From Antarctobacter albus (GTDB taxonomy: Bacteria; Pseudomonadota; Alphaproteobacteria; Rhodobacterales; Rhodobacteraceae): a stretch of DNA of 64,000 bases. This document shows positions 20,750 to 29,038 of the stretch, one piece after another. A program made the translations under genes and the position numbers. Positions within the stretch are counted from its first letter, which is position 1. Every line of letters starts with the position of its first letter. Location of the stretch: NCBI RefSeq assembly GCF_900101505.1, contig NZ_FMZI01000006.1, forward strand, positions 124,001-188,000. Reading direction: 5' to 3'. The notes under the pieces are model-generated. The model saw only the letters and a list, made by a program, of their open reading frames with translations, was not told where the DNA came from and did no database searches.

Positions 20750-21148
20750 CTAGCCCGCGCGCCCCTTGCCGGAAACCGATTCGGCGCGACGCTGACGCCG
20801 CCGGTACAGGGCATATAGCGCCGGGGCCACGAGGTGATCGTAGATCAGGCCCAGAATGCGACTCAGCACCGGCAGGCGCACCAGCCAGGCCAGCCAGCGC
20901 AGGCGCGGCATCTCTGCCCAGAGCACGGCAAAGGCGGGCAACCCGCTGTAAAGCGTGCCGTCCTTGACCACATGAAACCTGCGGGCCGCCTGGTCGCGGG
21001 ACAGTCCGTGATCTTGATGCGTGCCTTCGGAGAGCCCGGCAAAGCCGACATCGACGCCGTCACGTTCCGCCATGCGGCGATAGCCTGCCACCTCGCGCGA
21101 ACAGATCGGGCAACTGTCGTTGTAGATCACGGTTGGCCTTTCGGTCAT
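20750..21148 (-). CDS. DCC-family thiol-disulfide oxidoreductase-like protein (DUF393)
   Basis: A 132-aa protein of the DUF393 family. The N-terminal YNDSCPICSREV holds the DxCxxC motif for which the family is named, on a thioredoxin-like fold. GLPAFAVLWAEMP and the following WLAWLVRLPVLSRILGLIYD helix are typical. The C-terminus is very basic. Redox activity is assumed from the fold and not demonstrated for most members. Confidence 0.85.
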   Translation of the reverse strand: MTERPTVIYNDSCPICSREVAGYRRMAERDGVDVGFAGLSEGTHQDHGLSRDQAARRFHVVKDGTLYSGLPAFAVLWAEMPRLRWLAWLVRLPVLSRILGLIYDHLVAPALYALYRRRQRRAESVSGKGRAG

Positions 21149-21259
21149 GCACCGAAACCTAGATCACCGGCGCAACACTGCCAATTGATCGCGACCGGCT
21201 GGAACAGAAGGTCGCGGCAGCTTAGGGTCGCGGTACACTCATCGTTTTCCGGACCCTCC

Positions 21260-21967
21260 ATGACCCGACTGTTGCCGCTCATCGCCCTTGCGTTGCTGTC
21301 CGCCTGTGCCGCGCCCCTGCCGGCCCCCGCGCCCAGTGCCCTGGGCGGATCCGAGGCCCAGCAGCGCGCCAACCGCGCCGCGCGGCAATTCGTGCAGGTC
21401 GTGCAGACCGTCGAGCCGGTGGCGGAACGCGAATGCCGCGAGCGGACCCGGGGGCTGAACTGCGATTTCCAGATCGTGATCGACGACCGGGCCGAGCTGG
21501 CGCCCAATGCCTTCCAGACCGTCGACCGGTTCGGCCGACCGATCCTGGCCTTCAACATCGGCATGATCAACTCGGTCCGGAACGCGGACGAACTGGCCTT
21601 TGTCATGGGGCACGAGGCCGCGCATCACATACTCGACCATCTCGCCAAGACCAAGCAGAGCGCCACCATCGGCGCCGTGGTCTTTGCCGGGATTGCCGCC
21701 ATCAGCGGGGCCGAGGCCGAGGCCGTGCGCAATGCCGAACAATTGGGTGCAGCGGTGGGCGCCCGCACCTATTCCAAGGAGTTCGAGCTGGAAGCGGACC
21801 AGCTGGGCACGATCATCACCTATCGCGCCGGCTTCGATCCCTTGCGCGGGGCCGAGTTTTTCGCGCGCATTCCCGATCCCGGCAACAGGTTCCTTGGCAG
21901 CCACCCGCCCAATGCCGCCCGCCTCAAGATCGTGGCCGAGACGGAAAAGGCGCTGCGCCAACAGTGA
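21260..21967 (+). CDS. M48-family metalloprotease lipoprotein
   Basis: A 235-aa secreted zinc peptidase of the M48 group (Oma1/BepA-like, short form). The signal has a lipobox LLSAC with the acylated cysteine at residue 16. The zinc site is HEAAHH (H118, E119, H122) with the third ligand in ELEAD (E178), followed by the SHPPNAAR substrate-side motif. The protein probably acts as an outer-membrane-attached quality-control protease. The start at 21260 is the one that yields the signal peptide; the frame upstream is antisense to the neighbouring gene. Confidence 0.9.
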   Translation: MTRLLPLIALALLSACAAPLPAPAPSALGGSEAQQRANRAARQFVQVVQTVEPVAERECRERTRGLNCDFQIVIDDRAELAPNAFQTVDRFGRPILAFNIGMINSVRNADELAFVMGHEAAHHILDHLAKTKQSATIGAVVFAGIAAISGAEAEAVRNAEQLGAAVGARTYSKEFELEADQLGTIITYRAGFDPLRGAEFFARIPDPGNRFLGSHPPNAARLKIVAETEKALRQQ

Positions 21968-22069
21968 CACCTCACCCTGCGTCAACCCTGCGTTGACCTG
22001 AGTCAAGGCGACCGCGCGCCCGCTCTGCCATGCTTTGCCTCGACGACAGAGGACAGAGGGGACGGATCA

Positions 22070-22321
22070 ATGCAGAGCAGAGCGACACTGAAACGCCATG
22101 CGGCGCTGGTCGATGACATGGCGCAGGCCCGCGGGATAGACCTTGAAGAACAGATCATGCGCGGAAAGCTGACGGTCTCTGAACTGGAGGACGCGGTGTT
22201 GCGCTGCACGGCCTGCACGTCGCCAGAGACCTGCGCACGCTGGCTGGGCAATCGCGAAGACACCGAGACGCCCGCGTTCTGCCGCAACTCCGGCCTGTTC
22301 CGTTCCCTGGAAGCGGGCTGA
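22070..22321 (+). CDS. DUF6455 family protein, copy 1
   Basis: An 83-aa protein, first of three tandem paralogues. It has a helical N-terminus, then CTACTSPETCARWL and a final FCRN, giving the shared spacing CxxC-x5-C-xxWL ... C. The cysteines could hold zinc, heme or an Fe-S cluster; the sequence does not decide. No signal peptide. It is separated from copy 2 by three bases. Confidence 0.82.
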   Translation: MQSRATLKRHAALVDDMAQARGIDLEEQIMRGKLTVSELEDAVLRCTACTSPETCARWLGNREDTETPAFCRNSGLFRSLEAG

Positions 22322-22324
22322 GAG

Positions 22325-22630
22325 ATGGACGGAACGCGCCCTGCCCCGACCCGCCCCACCGTCTTGGGGGATGAAACCGAGCACTACTGGCTGGTCCAGC
22401 GCATGGCCAAGGCCACCGGCGTCGATCTGGTCGGCGCGATGGACGCCGGGCTGCTCACGCAGGAGGACTGGGCGGGACTCGTCACGCGCTGCCGGGGCTG
22501 CACCTGGTCCGAGGGTTGCGGTCAATGGCTGAACAAGCCCGTGGACGACACGCGCAGCTTTCCCGGCACCTGTCTGAACCGCAAACGCCTTGCCGCGCTG
22601 CAAGACGCGATGGAAGGCACCACGTCCTAG
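22325..22630 (+). CDS. DUF6455 family protein, copy 2
   Basis: A 101-aa paralogue with an N-terminal Pro/Arg-rich extension, then HYWLVQRMAKATGVDLVGAMDAG and the cysteine block CRGCTWSEGCGQWL followed by TCLN. The spacing of the four cysteines is the same as in the neighbours. It is translated from the same message as copies 1 and 3. Confidence 0.82.
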   Translation: MDGTRPAPTRPTVLGDETEHYWLVQRMAKATGVDLVGAMDAGLLTQEDWAGLVTRCRGCTWSEGCGQWLNKPVDDTRSFPGTCLNRKRLAALQDAMEGTTS

Positions 22631-22640
22631 GAGAAGAAAG

Positions 22641-22904
22641 ATGGGACTGACGCTTGGTGACCCCGCCCGGCATTTTTTCATGACACGCAGCGTTGCGCGG
22701 GTCATGGGCCTGAGCCTCAGCGATGCGTTGAACGATGGCAGCCTGGCACCGGGCGCCTATGCCTCGATGGTCACCGCCTGTCGGGGATGCGCCTTGGTCG
22801 ATGCCTGCGAGCAATGGTTGTCTCGCCAGACCTCGCTGACCGGGACACCGCCCCCGGGGTGCTACAACGGCCCCATACTGGCCGAGCTTCAGCGACGCCA
22901 GTGA
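22641..22904 (+). CDS. DUF6455 family protein, copy 3
   Basis: An 87-aa paralogue, closest to what I remember of the family consensus (GDPARHFFMTRSVARVMGLS; CRGCALVDACEQWL; GCYN). The start at 22641 follows AGGAGAAGAA, a strong ribosome binding site, so it is not read through from copy 2. A Rho-independent terminator 44 bases downstream ends the cluster. Confidence 0.85.
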   Translation: MGLTLGDPARHFFMTRSVARVMGLSLSDALNDGSLAPGAYASMVTACRGCALVDACEQWLSRQTSLTGTPPPGCYNGPILAELQRRQ

Positions 22905-22947
22905 CGGTCACCTGCGGGAAAGAGACACCCGGGCCAGAATGACAACA

Positions 22948-22972
22948 GGGGGCGTTTCCGCCCCCATTTTTT
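22948..22972 (+). terminator. Rho-independent terminator after the DUF6455 cluster
   Basis: A 7-bp stem GGGGGCG/CGCCCCC with loop TTTC, one A, then six T. This is the clearest terminator in the first third of the window. Confidence 0.88.
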
Positions 22973-22975
22973 CTG

Positions 22976-23959
22976 TCATTGCGACCGCAGGTTCTGGGCC
23001 GATTCCTTGATCGCCTCGTATTGGCCCGAAGGCCGGAACCGCCAGAGATAGTCCGGCAGCACCGCCTGAACGGACATCGGCGAGATCCCCAGGTCGGAGA
23101 ACCCCCGAGCGCCTTCGGCGGTGACGTTGTCCTGGCGCAGGCTGCGGACCTGGTCGGCGGTGATCTGCGCGGGAATCAGGCCCAGCGAGAGGCTTTGCAC
23201 GAGATCCGAAACCGCCCCGATGACACTTGCGGCAAAAAAGGGAATGTTTGCCACGAAGCGACGGCGGCGGATCACGTCCAACATCACCTGCATCAGCTCG
23301 CGGAAGGTCATCACGTCCGGACCGCCCAGTTCATAGATGCCCGGCTCTGCCTGTCCCAGAACGCCCTTGACGGCGGCCTGCGCCACGTCGTCCACATAGA
23401 CCGGCTGGAATTTCGTTGCGCCGCCGACGATCGGCAGCACAGGACCCATGCGGGTCATCGAGGCGAAGCGGTTGAAAAAGGCGTCCTCGGGGCCGAAAAT
23501 CACCGACGGGCGCAGGATCACGGCCTGCGGCATGTGCTCAAGGACGGCTTCCTCACCTTTGCCCTTGCTCTTGGCGTAAAGGCTCTTGCCCTTGGGATCG
23601 GCACCGATGGCAGAAACATGCACCATCCGCGAAACGCCTTCCTCGGCGGCGATGCGTGAGATACGCTCCGCGCCTTCGTGCTGAACGGCGTCAAAGTTGT
23701 TCTTGCCGCCCTTGTCGAAGGTGCCGACGCAATTCACCACCGCATCGGCCCCCTGCATCACGCTGCGGACGCTGTCGTCATCGCGGATGTTGCAGAACAC
23801 CGGTTCGACCTGGCCGACGACGCCATAGGGCCGGACAAAGATCGCCTCGTTCGGGCGGCGGCAGGCGACACGGACGCGCCAGCCCTCCCTGGCCATGCGA
23901 CGGGCGATATAGCGTCCGACGAATCCCGAGCCGCCATAGATGGTGACGAGTTTGGACAT
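22976..23959 (-). CDS. NDUFA9-like NAD(P)-binding protein (atypical SDR)
   Basis: A 327-aa protein of the extended/atypical short-chain dehydrogenase group, annotated in alphaproteobacteria as complex I NDUFA9-subunit family. The dinucleotide site is [16 protein letters not shown] at the N-terminus. Later blocks include [24 protein letters not shown], the partial active-site region [13 protein letters not shown] and [18 protein letters not shown]. In mitochondria the relative is a complex I accessory subunit; a quinone- or complex I-related role here is inference. The start at 23959 has AGGAGGG 8 bases upstream. Confidence 0.85.
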   Translation of the reverse strand: MSKLVTIYGGSGFVGRYIARRMAREGWRVRVACRRPNEAIFVRPYGVVGQVEPVFCNIRDDDSVRSVMQGADAVVNCVGTFDKGGKNNFDAVQHEGAERISRIAAEEGVSRMVHVSAIGADPKGKSLYAKSKGKGEEAVLEHMPQAVILRPSVIFGPEDAFFNRFASMTRMGPVLPIVGGATKFQPVYVDDVAQAAVKGVLGQAEPGIYELGGPDVMTFRELMQVMLDVIRRRRFVANIPFFAASVIGAVSDLVQSLSLGLIPAQITADQVRSLRQDNVTAEGARGFSDLGISPMSVQAVLPDYLWRFRPSGQYEAIKESAQNLRSQ

Positions 23960-24063
23960 TGGGGCGCGCCCTCCTGTAGCCAGCTTTCCCGGCAGGAATA
24001 CCGGCGCGGCGCCTCGCCCGCAAGGCGCCGCATTGCCGCGTGAAGATTTCTTGAAAATGGCCG

Positions 24064-24092
24064 TTGACACCCCCTCGCACCACCTTTAAACG
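24064..24092 (+). promoter_or_regulatory. Promoter of tRNA-Leu
   Basis: A perfect TTGACA (24064-24069), then 16-17 bases, then TTAAAC/TAAACG. The -10 ends about 20 bases before the mature tRNA, as expected for a stable RNA gene. Confidence 0.65.
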
Positions 24093-24111
24093 CCTGCCTC
24101 ACGCTCCTGAT

Positions 24112-24196
24112 GCCCAGGTGGCGGAATTGGTAGACGCGCTGGTTTCAGGTACCAGTGACTTCGGTCGTGGAGGTTCGAGTCCTCTCCTGGGCACCA
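24112..24196 (+). tRNA. tRNA-Leu (anticodon CAG)
   Basis: An 85-base class II tRNA. Acceptor GCCCAGG pairs with CCTGGGC, and CCA is encoded. The anticodon stem is CTGGT/ACCAG (24139-24155) with loop TTCAGGT, giving anticodon CAG at 24146-24148, which reads CUG. The long variable arm GAC-TTCG-GTC and the TTCGAGT T-loop are typical of leucine tRNAs. Confidence 0.97.
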
Positions 24197-24373
24197 TTTT
24201 CCAAGACATGAAAAACATCGGCTTACCCGCACCGGGACGCCTAAATATCGTGCCGGGAAATCCGCTAGCGCCCAGCACCTTCGCGACGCTTCAAAGTTCA
24301 GGAATTCGCTCTGCGCCCCAAGAGTCAGCGCATGCCTTCGGTCAATCGTGACCAAGGACTCGGGGACACCGGC

Positions 24374-25651
24374 TCAGGCCTTGAGAAAGGCGTTCCGGTC
24401 GACGAGGAACTTGTCCGACAGCGGCAGGCTGGCCGCGCCCAGCGCGCGCGCGTCGCGACCGATGCTGCCTTCGCGCAGGTCCGGCACCTCGATTCCCGCG
24501 ACGCGAATCTCGTTCAGCCGTCGGCGGGTATGATCGACAAGGGAGGTACGGACGGAATCGGGCAGCCAGCCGTCGATCACCACGCATTCAAAGTCGATCA
24601 GGCAAGAGGCCGAGAGCGTCGCATAGGCCAGCCCCTCGGCGGCCTTTTCCACCCAGGTGGGCAGTACGTCACCCGGCAGGTTCCATTCGGTCGGATTGTC
24701 CCAAATCAGGCGACTGTCGCCCCCTTCGCCGATCACCAGTTGTTCCAACGTGTAAATCGAGGCCACGTCGACCAGTTGCCGGACCTTCGCGCCCTTGATT
24801 CCGATGGGGATAGAGGCGAGGGCGGCTGCGTTGCCGCTGCGCCCGGTAAAGACCGTGTTGTCGATCACCAAACCGCCGCCCACAAAAAAACCGACGAAGA
24901 AATACAGGAAGTCGCGCGGCTTGTTCTGATCGCCAAAGACCAGTTCCGCCCCGCAGGCGGCAGACCCGTCGTTGCGCAGGTAGACCGGAAACTCCCAGGT
25001 GTCCGCGATTTCGGCGGCGATGTCGCGTTCGCGCCAGGCCTCCATTTCGGAACTGGTCAGGCCCAGCGGGCGCGCCCAGTCCCACAGGCGAAACGGTGTT
25101 GCGATTCCCAGGCCCGACACCTTCTTGCGGTTCTCCGGCGTCAGCTGGTCCAGTAGCTGGGCAATGGCCGTGTTGGCGAAGGTCACAACGCTTTCGGGAG
25201 TCGGATAGCGATGCGACAGGTGTACCCGGCCTTCGACGTGACCGTGGAAATCCGTCAGGATAAGGTCCAGCGAGCGGCGGCCGACCTTCAACCCCAGGAA
25301 ATAGGCGCCGCCCTGCGCCAGGCCCATCGGCACAGAAGGCTGGCCGACCTTGCCGCGCACAGGTTCTCCCTTTTCCAGCAGGCCTTCCTTTTCCAGCGCG
25401 CGCATGATGACCGAAACGGTCTGCGCCGAAAGCCCAGTGCGCCGGGCGATCTCTGCCTTGGCGAGCGGCCCGAACTGACGGACAAGCGACAGGACAAGGC
25501 GCTCGTTATGGGCCCGCACCCCGCTCTGGTTAGAGCCTCGAACCCCATCGGCGGGCATTGCCGCCGCCTCTCCCTCTGCCTTTGTGCCGTCCAGTTTCAT
25601 CGGGTCTGTTCTCGTCTTCTTGGCCAATGTTGGCTGCCTGACAGACTCCAT
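24374..25651 (-). CDS. frcR: ROK-family transcriptional regulator of the frc importer
   Basis: A 425-aa ROK repressor. The N-terminal winged helix-turn-helix is about residues 50-110 (AKAEIARRTGLSAQTVSVIMRAL). The sugar-binding ROK fold follows, with the glycine-rich GFFVGGGLVIDNTVFTG block. The zinc-binding CxCGxxGC motif of classical ROK proteins is absent. I start at 25651 (MESVRQ) because AGGAGG lies nine bases upstream; the longer frame overlaps the intergenic operator region. The gene is divergent from frcBCA, as in rhizobia, so it probably represses that operon and is released by the imported sugar. The symbol rests on synteny. Confidence 0.8.
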   Translation of the reverse strand: MESVRQPTLAKKTRTDPMKLDGTKAEGEAAAMPADGVRGSNQSGVRAHNERLVLSLVRQFGPLAKAEIARRTGLSAQTVSVIMRALEKEGLLEKGEPVRGKVGQPSVPMGLAQGGAYFLGLKVGRRSLDLILTDFHGHVEGRVHLSHRYPTPESVVTFANTAIAQLLDQLTPENRKKVSGLGIATPFRLWDWARPLGLTSSEMEAWRERDIAAEIADTWEFPVYLRNDGSAACGAELVFGDQNKPRDFLYFFVGFFVGGGLVIDNTVFTGRSGNAAALASIPIGIKGAKVRQLVDVASIYTLEQLVIGEGGDSRLIWDNPTEWNLPGDVLPTWVEKAAEGLAYATLSASCLIDFECVVIDGWLPDSVRTSLVDHTRRRLNEIRVAGIEVPDLREGSIGRDARALGAASLPLSDKFLVDRNAFLKA

Positions 25652-25664
25652 GCCGGACGGCCTC

Positions 25665-25704
25665 CTGTCAATAATAAATAAAGTGGATTTATTAATGTTG
25701 ACAG
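25665..25704. promoter_or_regulatory. AT-rich inverted repeat between frcR and frcB
   Basis: Outer arms CTGTCAA (25665-25671) and TTGACAG (25698-25704) flank an inner ATAAA-GTGGA-TTTAT repeat. The stretch is strikingly AT-rich for this genome. TTGACA at 25698-25703 could also be the -35 of frcB. It is a fitting operator for the ROK regulator, whose known relatives bind AT-rich inverted repeats. Confidence 0.6.
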
Positions 25705-25818
25705 ACTCGGTCCGAATCGGCTTTCTAGATGGCATGGGGCCGGCGAACCCTGCCCTCGGGCTCGGTTCACCACGCGAGGGGCCCCGCGATACGTCGAAAG
25801 ACATTCTGGGAGGATACC

Positions 25819-26844
25819 ATGACAAAGCTTCTGACCGGCACGGCCATTGCCCTGACCGCCGCCGCTCTGGCCAGCGGCGCAAGCGCCGCCAGCCATTCGA
25901 TCAGCGCCTGCCTGATCACCAAGACCGACACCAACCCCTTCTTCGTCAAGATGAAGGAAGGCGCGACCGCCAAGGCCGAAGAGTTGGGCATCGAGCTGAA
26001 ATCCTTTGCCGGCAAGATCGACGGCGACCATGAAACCCAGGTTCAGGCGATCGAGACCTGCATCGCCGACGGCGCCAAGGGCATCCTGCTGACCGCATCG
26101 GACACCTCGTCCATCGTTCCCGCCGTGCAACAGGCGCGTGACGCCGGCATCCTGGTGATCGCCCTGGATACACCGCTGAGCCCGATCGACGCCGCAGACG
26201 CGACCTTTGCCACCGACAACTTCCTGGCCGGTGAACTGATCGGCAAATGGGCCGCCGCCAAACTGGGCGACGATGCAGCCGATGCCAAGATCGGCATGCT
26301 GGACCTGGCCGTGTCGCAACCGACCGTGGGCGTTCTGCGTGACCAGGGCTTCCTGACCGGCTTCGGGATCGACGTCATGGACGCGTCCAAGTGGGGCGAC
26401 GAGACCGACCCGCGCATCGTCGGCAACGACGTGACACAGGGCAACGAGGAAGGCGGTCGCCGCGCGATGGAGAACCTGCTGGCGCAGGATCCCTTCATCA
26501 ACGTGGTCTACACAATCAACGAACCCGCCGCCGCCGGTGCCTACGAGGCGCTCAAGGCCATCGGGCGTGAAAATGACGTGCTGATCGTTTCTGTCGACGG
26601 CGGTTGCCCCGGCGTTCAGAACATCGCGGACGGCGTGATCGGCGCCACCTCGCAGCAGTACCCGCTGATGATGGCCAGCCTGGGCATCGAGGCGATCAAG
26701 AAATGGGCCGACGAGGGCGTCAAGCCCGAGCCGACCGAGGGCAAGGACTTCTTCGACACCGGCGTGGCCCTGGTCACCGACGAGCCGGTCGAAGGCGTCG
26801 AGTCGATCTCGGTCAAGGAAGGTCTGGACCTCTGCTGGGGCTGA
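25819..26844 (+). CDS. frcB: Fructose-type ABC transporter substrate-binding protein
   Basis: A 341-aa periplasmic binding protein of the ribose/galactose type (peripla_BP_4). The signal peptide ends [69 protein letters not shown] and [13 protein letters not shown] closely match what I remember of FrcB of Sinorhizobium meliloti, which binds fructose, mannose and ribose. GGGAGG lies 7 bases before the ATG. A hairpin follows the gene. Substrate is inferred from the family match, not from binding residues. Confidence 0.88.
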   Translation: MTKLLTGTAIALTAAALASGASAASHSISACLITKTDTNPFFVKMKEGATAKAEELGIELKSFAGKIDGDHETQVQAIETCIADGAKGILLTASDTSSIVPAVQQARDAGILVIALDTPLSPIDAADATFATDNFLAGELIGKWAAAKLGDDAADAKIGMLDLAVSQPTVGVLRDQGFLTGFGIDVMDASKWGDETDPRIVGNDVTQGNEEGGRRAMENLLAQDPFINVVYTINEPAAAGAYEALKAIGRENDVLIVSVDGGCPGVQNIADGVIGATSQQYPLMMASLGIEAIKKWADEGVKPEPTEGKDFFDTGVALVTDEPVEGVESISVKEGLDLCWG

Positions 26845-26866
26845 TCCCCTCCGCCTGAGACAAGAA

Positions 26867-26891
26867 CAAGGGGGCGCCGTCCGCCCCCTTG
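26867..26891 (+). terminator. Intercistronic hairpin after frcB
   Basis: A perfect 10-bp stem CAAGGGGGCG/CGCCCCCTTG with a 5-base loop and no T-run. Such hairpins after binding-protein genes usually protect the upstream message or partly attenuate, giving more binding protein than permease. Confidence 0.6.
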
Positions 26892-26973
26892 CCAATGGAC
26901 GCGTCGCCACCCGATCGACTAGGCTGGTTGAAAACGCGCATCAGAACGCACCCACATAGACGGGAGGACCCCC

Positions 26974-28044
26974 ATGTCAGAGTCTGCCTCAAAGGGGCAG
27001 GACTACGAGTCGTCGTTGTCCGGCGCCAACCAGCAAGTGGCCGAATTCGAAAAGCGCGAGGGGTTTGTCTACAAGCTCCAACACGCATTGCACACGAACC
27101 CCGCGCTGGTTCCGCTCATCGTGCTTGTTCTGTCCATCATTGTTTTCGGGCTCTTGCTGGGGTCGAAGTTCTTTTCGCCCTTCGCCCTGACCCTCATCCT
27201 GCAACAGGTTCAGATCGTCGGCATCGTGGCCGCCGCGCAATCGCTGGTGATCCTGACTGCGGGGATCGACCTCAGCGTCGGCGCCATCATGGTCATGAGC
27301 TCTGTCGTCATGGGCCAGTTCACCTTTCGCTACGGCATTCCCCCGGGAATCGCGGTGGTCTGCGGCCTGGCCGTCGGCACCGGCATCGGCGCCATCAACG
27401 GGCTGCTGGTCACGCGGATGAAACTGCCGCCCTTCATCGTGACGCTGGGCATGTGGCAGATCGTGCTGGCCGCCAACTTCCTCTACTCGGCCAACGAAAC
27501 CATCCGCTCGCAGGAAATCGCGGAAAAGGCACCGATCCTGCAGTTCTTCGGCAACGTGATCCAGATCGGCAGCGCCCGCCTGACCTTTGGCGCGATCTTC
27601 ATGCTGATCCTCTTTGCGGTGCTGACCTATGCGCTGACACAAACCGCCTGGGGCAGGCACGTCTATGCCGTGGGCGATGACAAGGAAGCCGCCGAACTGT
27701 CAGGGATGGAGGCGAACAAGGTTCTCGTCTCGGTCTACGCGCTCTCCGGCCTGATCTGCGCCTTTGCCGGATGGGCCCTGATCGGGCGCATCGGCTCGGT
27801 CTCGCCGACCTCGGGCCAGCTGGCCAACATCGAAAGCATCACCGCCGTGGTGATCGGGGGCATCTCGCTCTTTGGCGGTCGCGGCTCTGTGCTCGGCTCG
27901 CTCTTCGGGGCGCTCATCGTGGGCGTGTTCACCCTTGGCCTGCGTCTGCTGGGGGCTGACGCGCAATGGACTTACCTGCTCATCGGCGTGCTGATCATCG
28001 CTGCCGTCTCTGTCGACCAATGGATCCGGAAGGTGTCGGGATAA
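26974..28044 (+). CDS. frcC: Fructose-type ABC transporter permease
   Basis: A 356-aa permease of the RbsC type with a cytoplasmic N-terminus of about 45 residues and eight or more membrane segments. LTAGIDLSVGAIMVMSSVVMGQFTF, NGLLVTRMKLPPFIVTLGMW, GRHVYAVGDDKEAAELSG and GGISLFGGRGSVLGSLFGAL are typical and close to FrcC. GGGAGG precedes the start. The stop shares one base with the frcA start. Confidence 0.9.
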   Translation: MSESASKGQDYESSLSGANQQVAEFEKREGFVYKLQHALHTNPALVPLIVLVLSIIVFGLLLGSKFFSPFALTLILQQVQIVGIVAAAQSLVILTAGIDLSVGAIMVMSSVVMGQFTFRYGIPPGIAVVCGLAVGTGIGAINGLLVTRMKLPPFIVTLGMWQIVLAANFLYSANETIRSQEIAEKAPILQFFGNVIQIGSARLTFGAIFMLILFAVLTYALTQTAWGRHVYAVGDDKEAAELSGMEANKVLVSVYALSGLICAFAGWALIGRIGSVSPTSGQLANIESITAVVIGGISLFGGRGSVLGSLFGALIVGVFTLGLRLLGADAQWTYLLIGVLIIAAVSVDQWIRKVSG

Positions 28045-28847
28045 TGACTGTGCAACCTATCGTTCAAGGCCGCGGAATCGTGAAGCGTTACGGCCACGTC
28101 ACCGCGATCAACCACTCCGATTTCGATCTTTTCCCCGGCGAGGTGCTGGCGGTGATCGGAGACAACGGCGCCGGCAAATCCTCGATCGTCAAGGCGATCT
28201 GCGGCGCCGTCCAGGCCGATGAGGGCGAGATCAGGATCGAGGGCAAACCGGTGCACTTTTCCTCGCCCCTGCAGGCGCGGGAAATGGGGATCGAGATCGT
28301 CTACCAGCAGCTTGCCCTGTCCCCGGCGCTGTCCATCGCGGACAATATGTTCGCCGGACGAGAGCTGCGCAAACCCGGCATCATGGGCAGCGTCTTTCGC
28401 CAGCTCGACAAGAAGGCGATGGAGAAATTCGCCCGGGACAAGCTGACCGAACTGGGCCTCATGACGGTCCAGTCGATCAACCAGGCGGTCGAAACCCTCT
28501 CCGGCGGCCAGCGCCAGGGCGTCGCCGTGGCCCGCGCCGCCGCCTTTGCCAGGAAGTTCATCATCATGGACGAGCCGACCGCCGCACTGGGCGTCAAGGA
28601 AAGCCGCCGGGTTCTGGAACTGATCCAGGACGTGCGCGCCAAGGGCATCCCGATCATCCTGATCAGCCACAACATGCCGCATGTCTTCGAGGTGGCGGAC
28701 CGCGTCCACATCCACCGGCTGGGCAAACGGCACGCGGTGGTCGACCCGGCCAAGATCTCGATGTCCGAAGCGGTGGCCATCATGACCGGTGCGATGGAAC
28801 CGCCCCCCGTCGAGGAACAGCAGCTTGTGCCCAAGGCCGCGGCATAA
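28044..28847 (+). CDS. frcA: Fructose-type ABC transporter ATP-binding protein
   Basis: A 267-aa ATPase with one nucleotide-binding domain, unlike RbsA, which has two in tandem; FrcA is also single. Walker A GDNGAGKSS (39-47), signature LSGGQRQGV (152-160), Walker B FIIMDEPTAALG with D176/E177, and a switch His in LISHNMPHVFEVADR. It overlaps frcC by one base. The C-terminal tail is specific to this subfamily. No sugar kinase follows, in contrast to the rhizobial frcBCAK order. Confidence 0.9.
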   Translation: MTVQPIVQGRGIVKRYGHVTAINHSDFDLFPGEVLAVIGDNGAGKSSIVKAICGAVQADEGEIRIEGKPVHFSSPLQAREMGIEIVYQQLALSPALSIADNMFAGRELRKPGIMGSVFRQLDKKAMEKFARDKLTELGLMTVQSINQAVETLSGGQRQGVAVARAAAFARKFIIMDEPTAALGVKESRRVLELIQDVRAKGIPIILISHNMPHVFEVADRVHIHRLGKRHAVVDPAKISMSEAVAIMTGAMEPPPVEEQQLVPKAAA

Positions 28848-28857
28848 ACCCGGCATT

Positions 28858-28885
28858 GCCGCCCCCGAAACAGGCAGGGGGCGGC
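28858..28885 (+). terminator. Terminator after frcA
   Basis: A 9-bp stem GCCGCCCCC/GGGGGCGGC with a 10-base loop, followed by CCCTTTA. It lies 11 bases after the frcA stop and separates the importer from the glg operon. Confidence 0.55.
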
Positions 28886-28969
28886 CCCTTTACTGGGACC
28901 TGCTTGCAACAGGGCGTTCACGGGTTCACGCTGCCCCCTGTCGGGTCTGGCCAATGTCGGGAAACTGTC

Positions 28970-28981
28970 GTTAGCGATAAC
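28970..28981. promoter_or_regulatory. Candidate LacI-family operator upstream of glgP
   Basis: GTTAGCGATAAC, a near-palindrome with central CG, the form bound by many LacI-family sugar repressors. It is 58 bases before the glgP start. No LacI-type gene lies in the window, so the binding protein would be elsewhere. Confidence 0.4.
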
Positions 28982-29038
28982 AGGCGTGGCACGGGTCAGT
29001 GGCGCGCGCACCGCCGCCCGAAGGACAGGACCGATCCT

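Noticed and set aside
24197-24373. Integrated element downstream of tRNA-Leu
   Set aside because: tRNA 3' ends are common integration sites, but there is no integrase, no repeated tRNA end and no shift in gene content after it.
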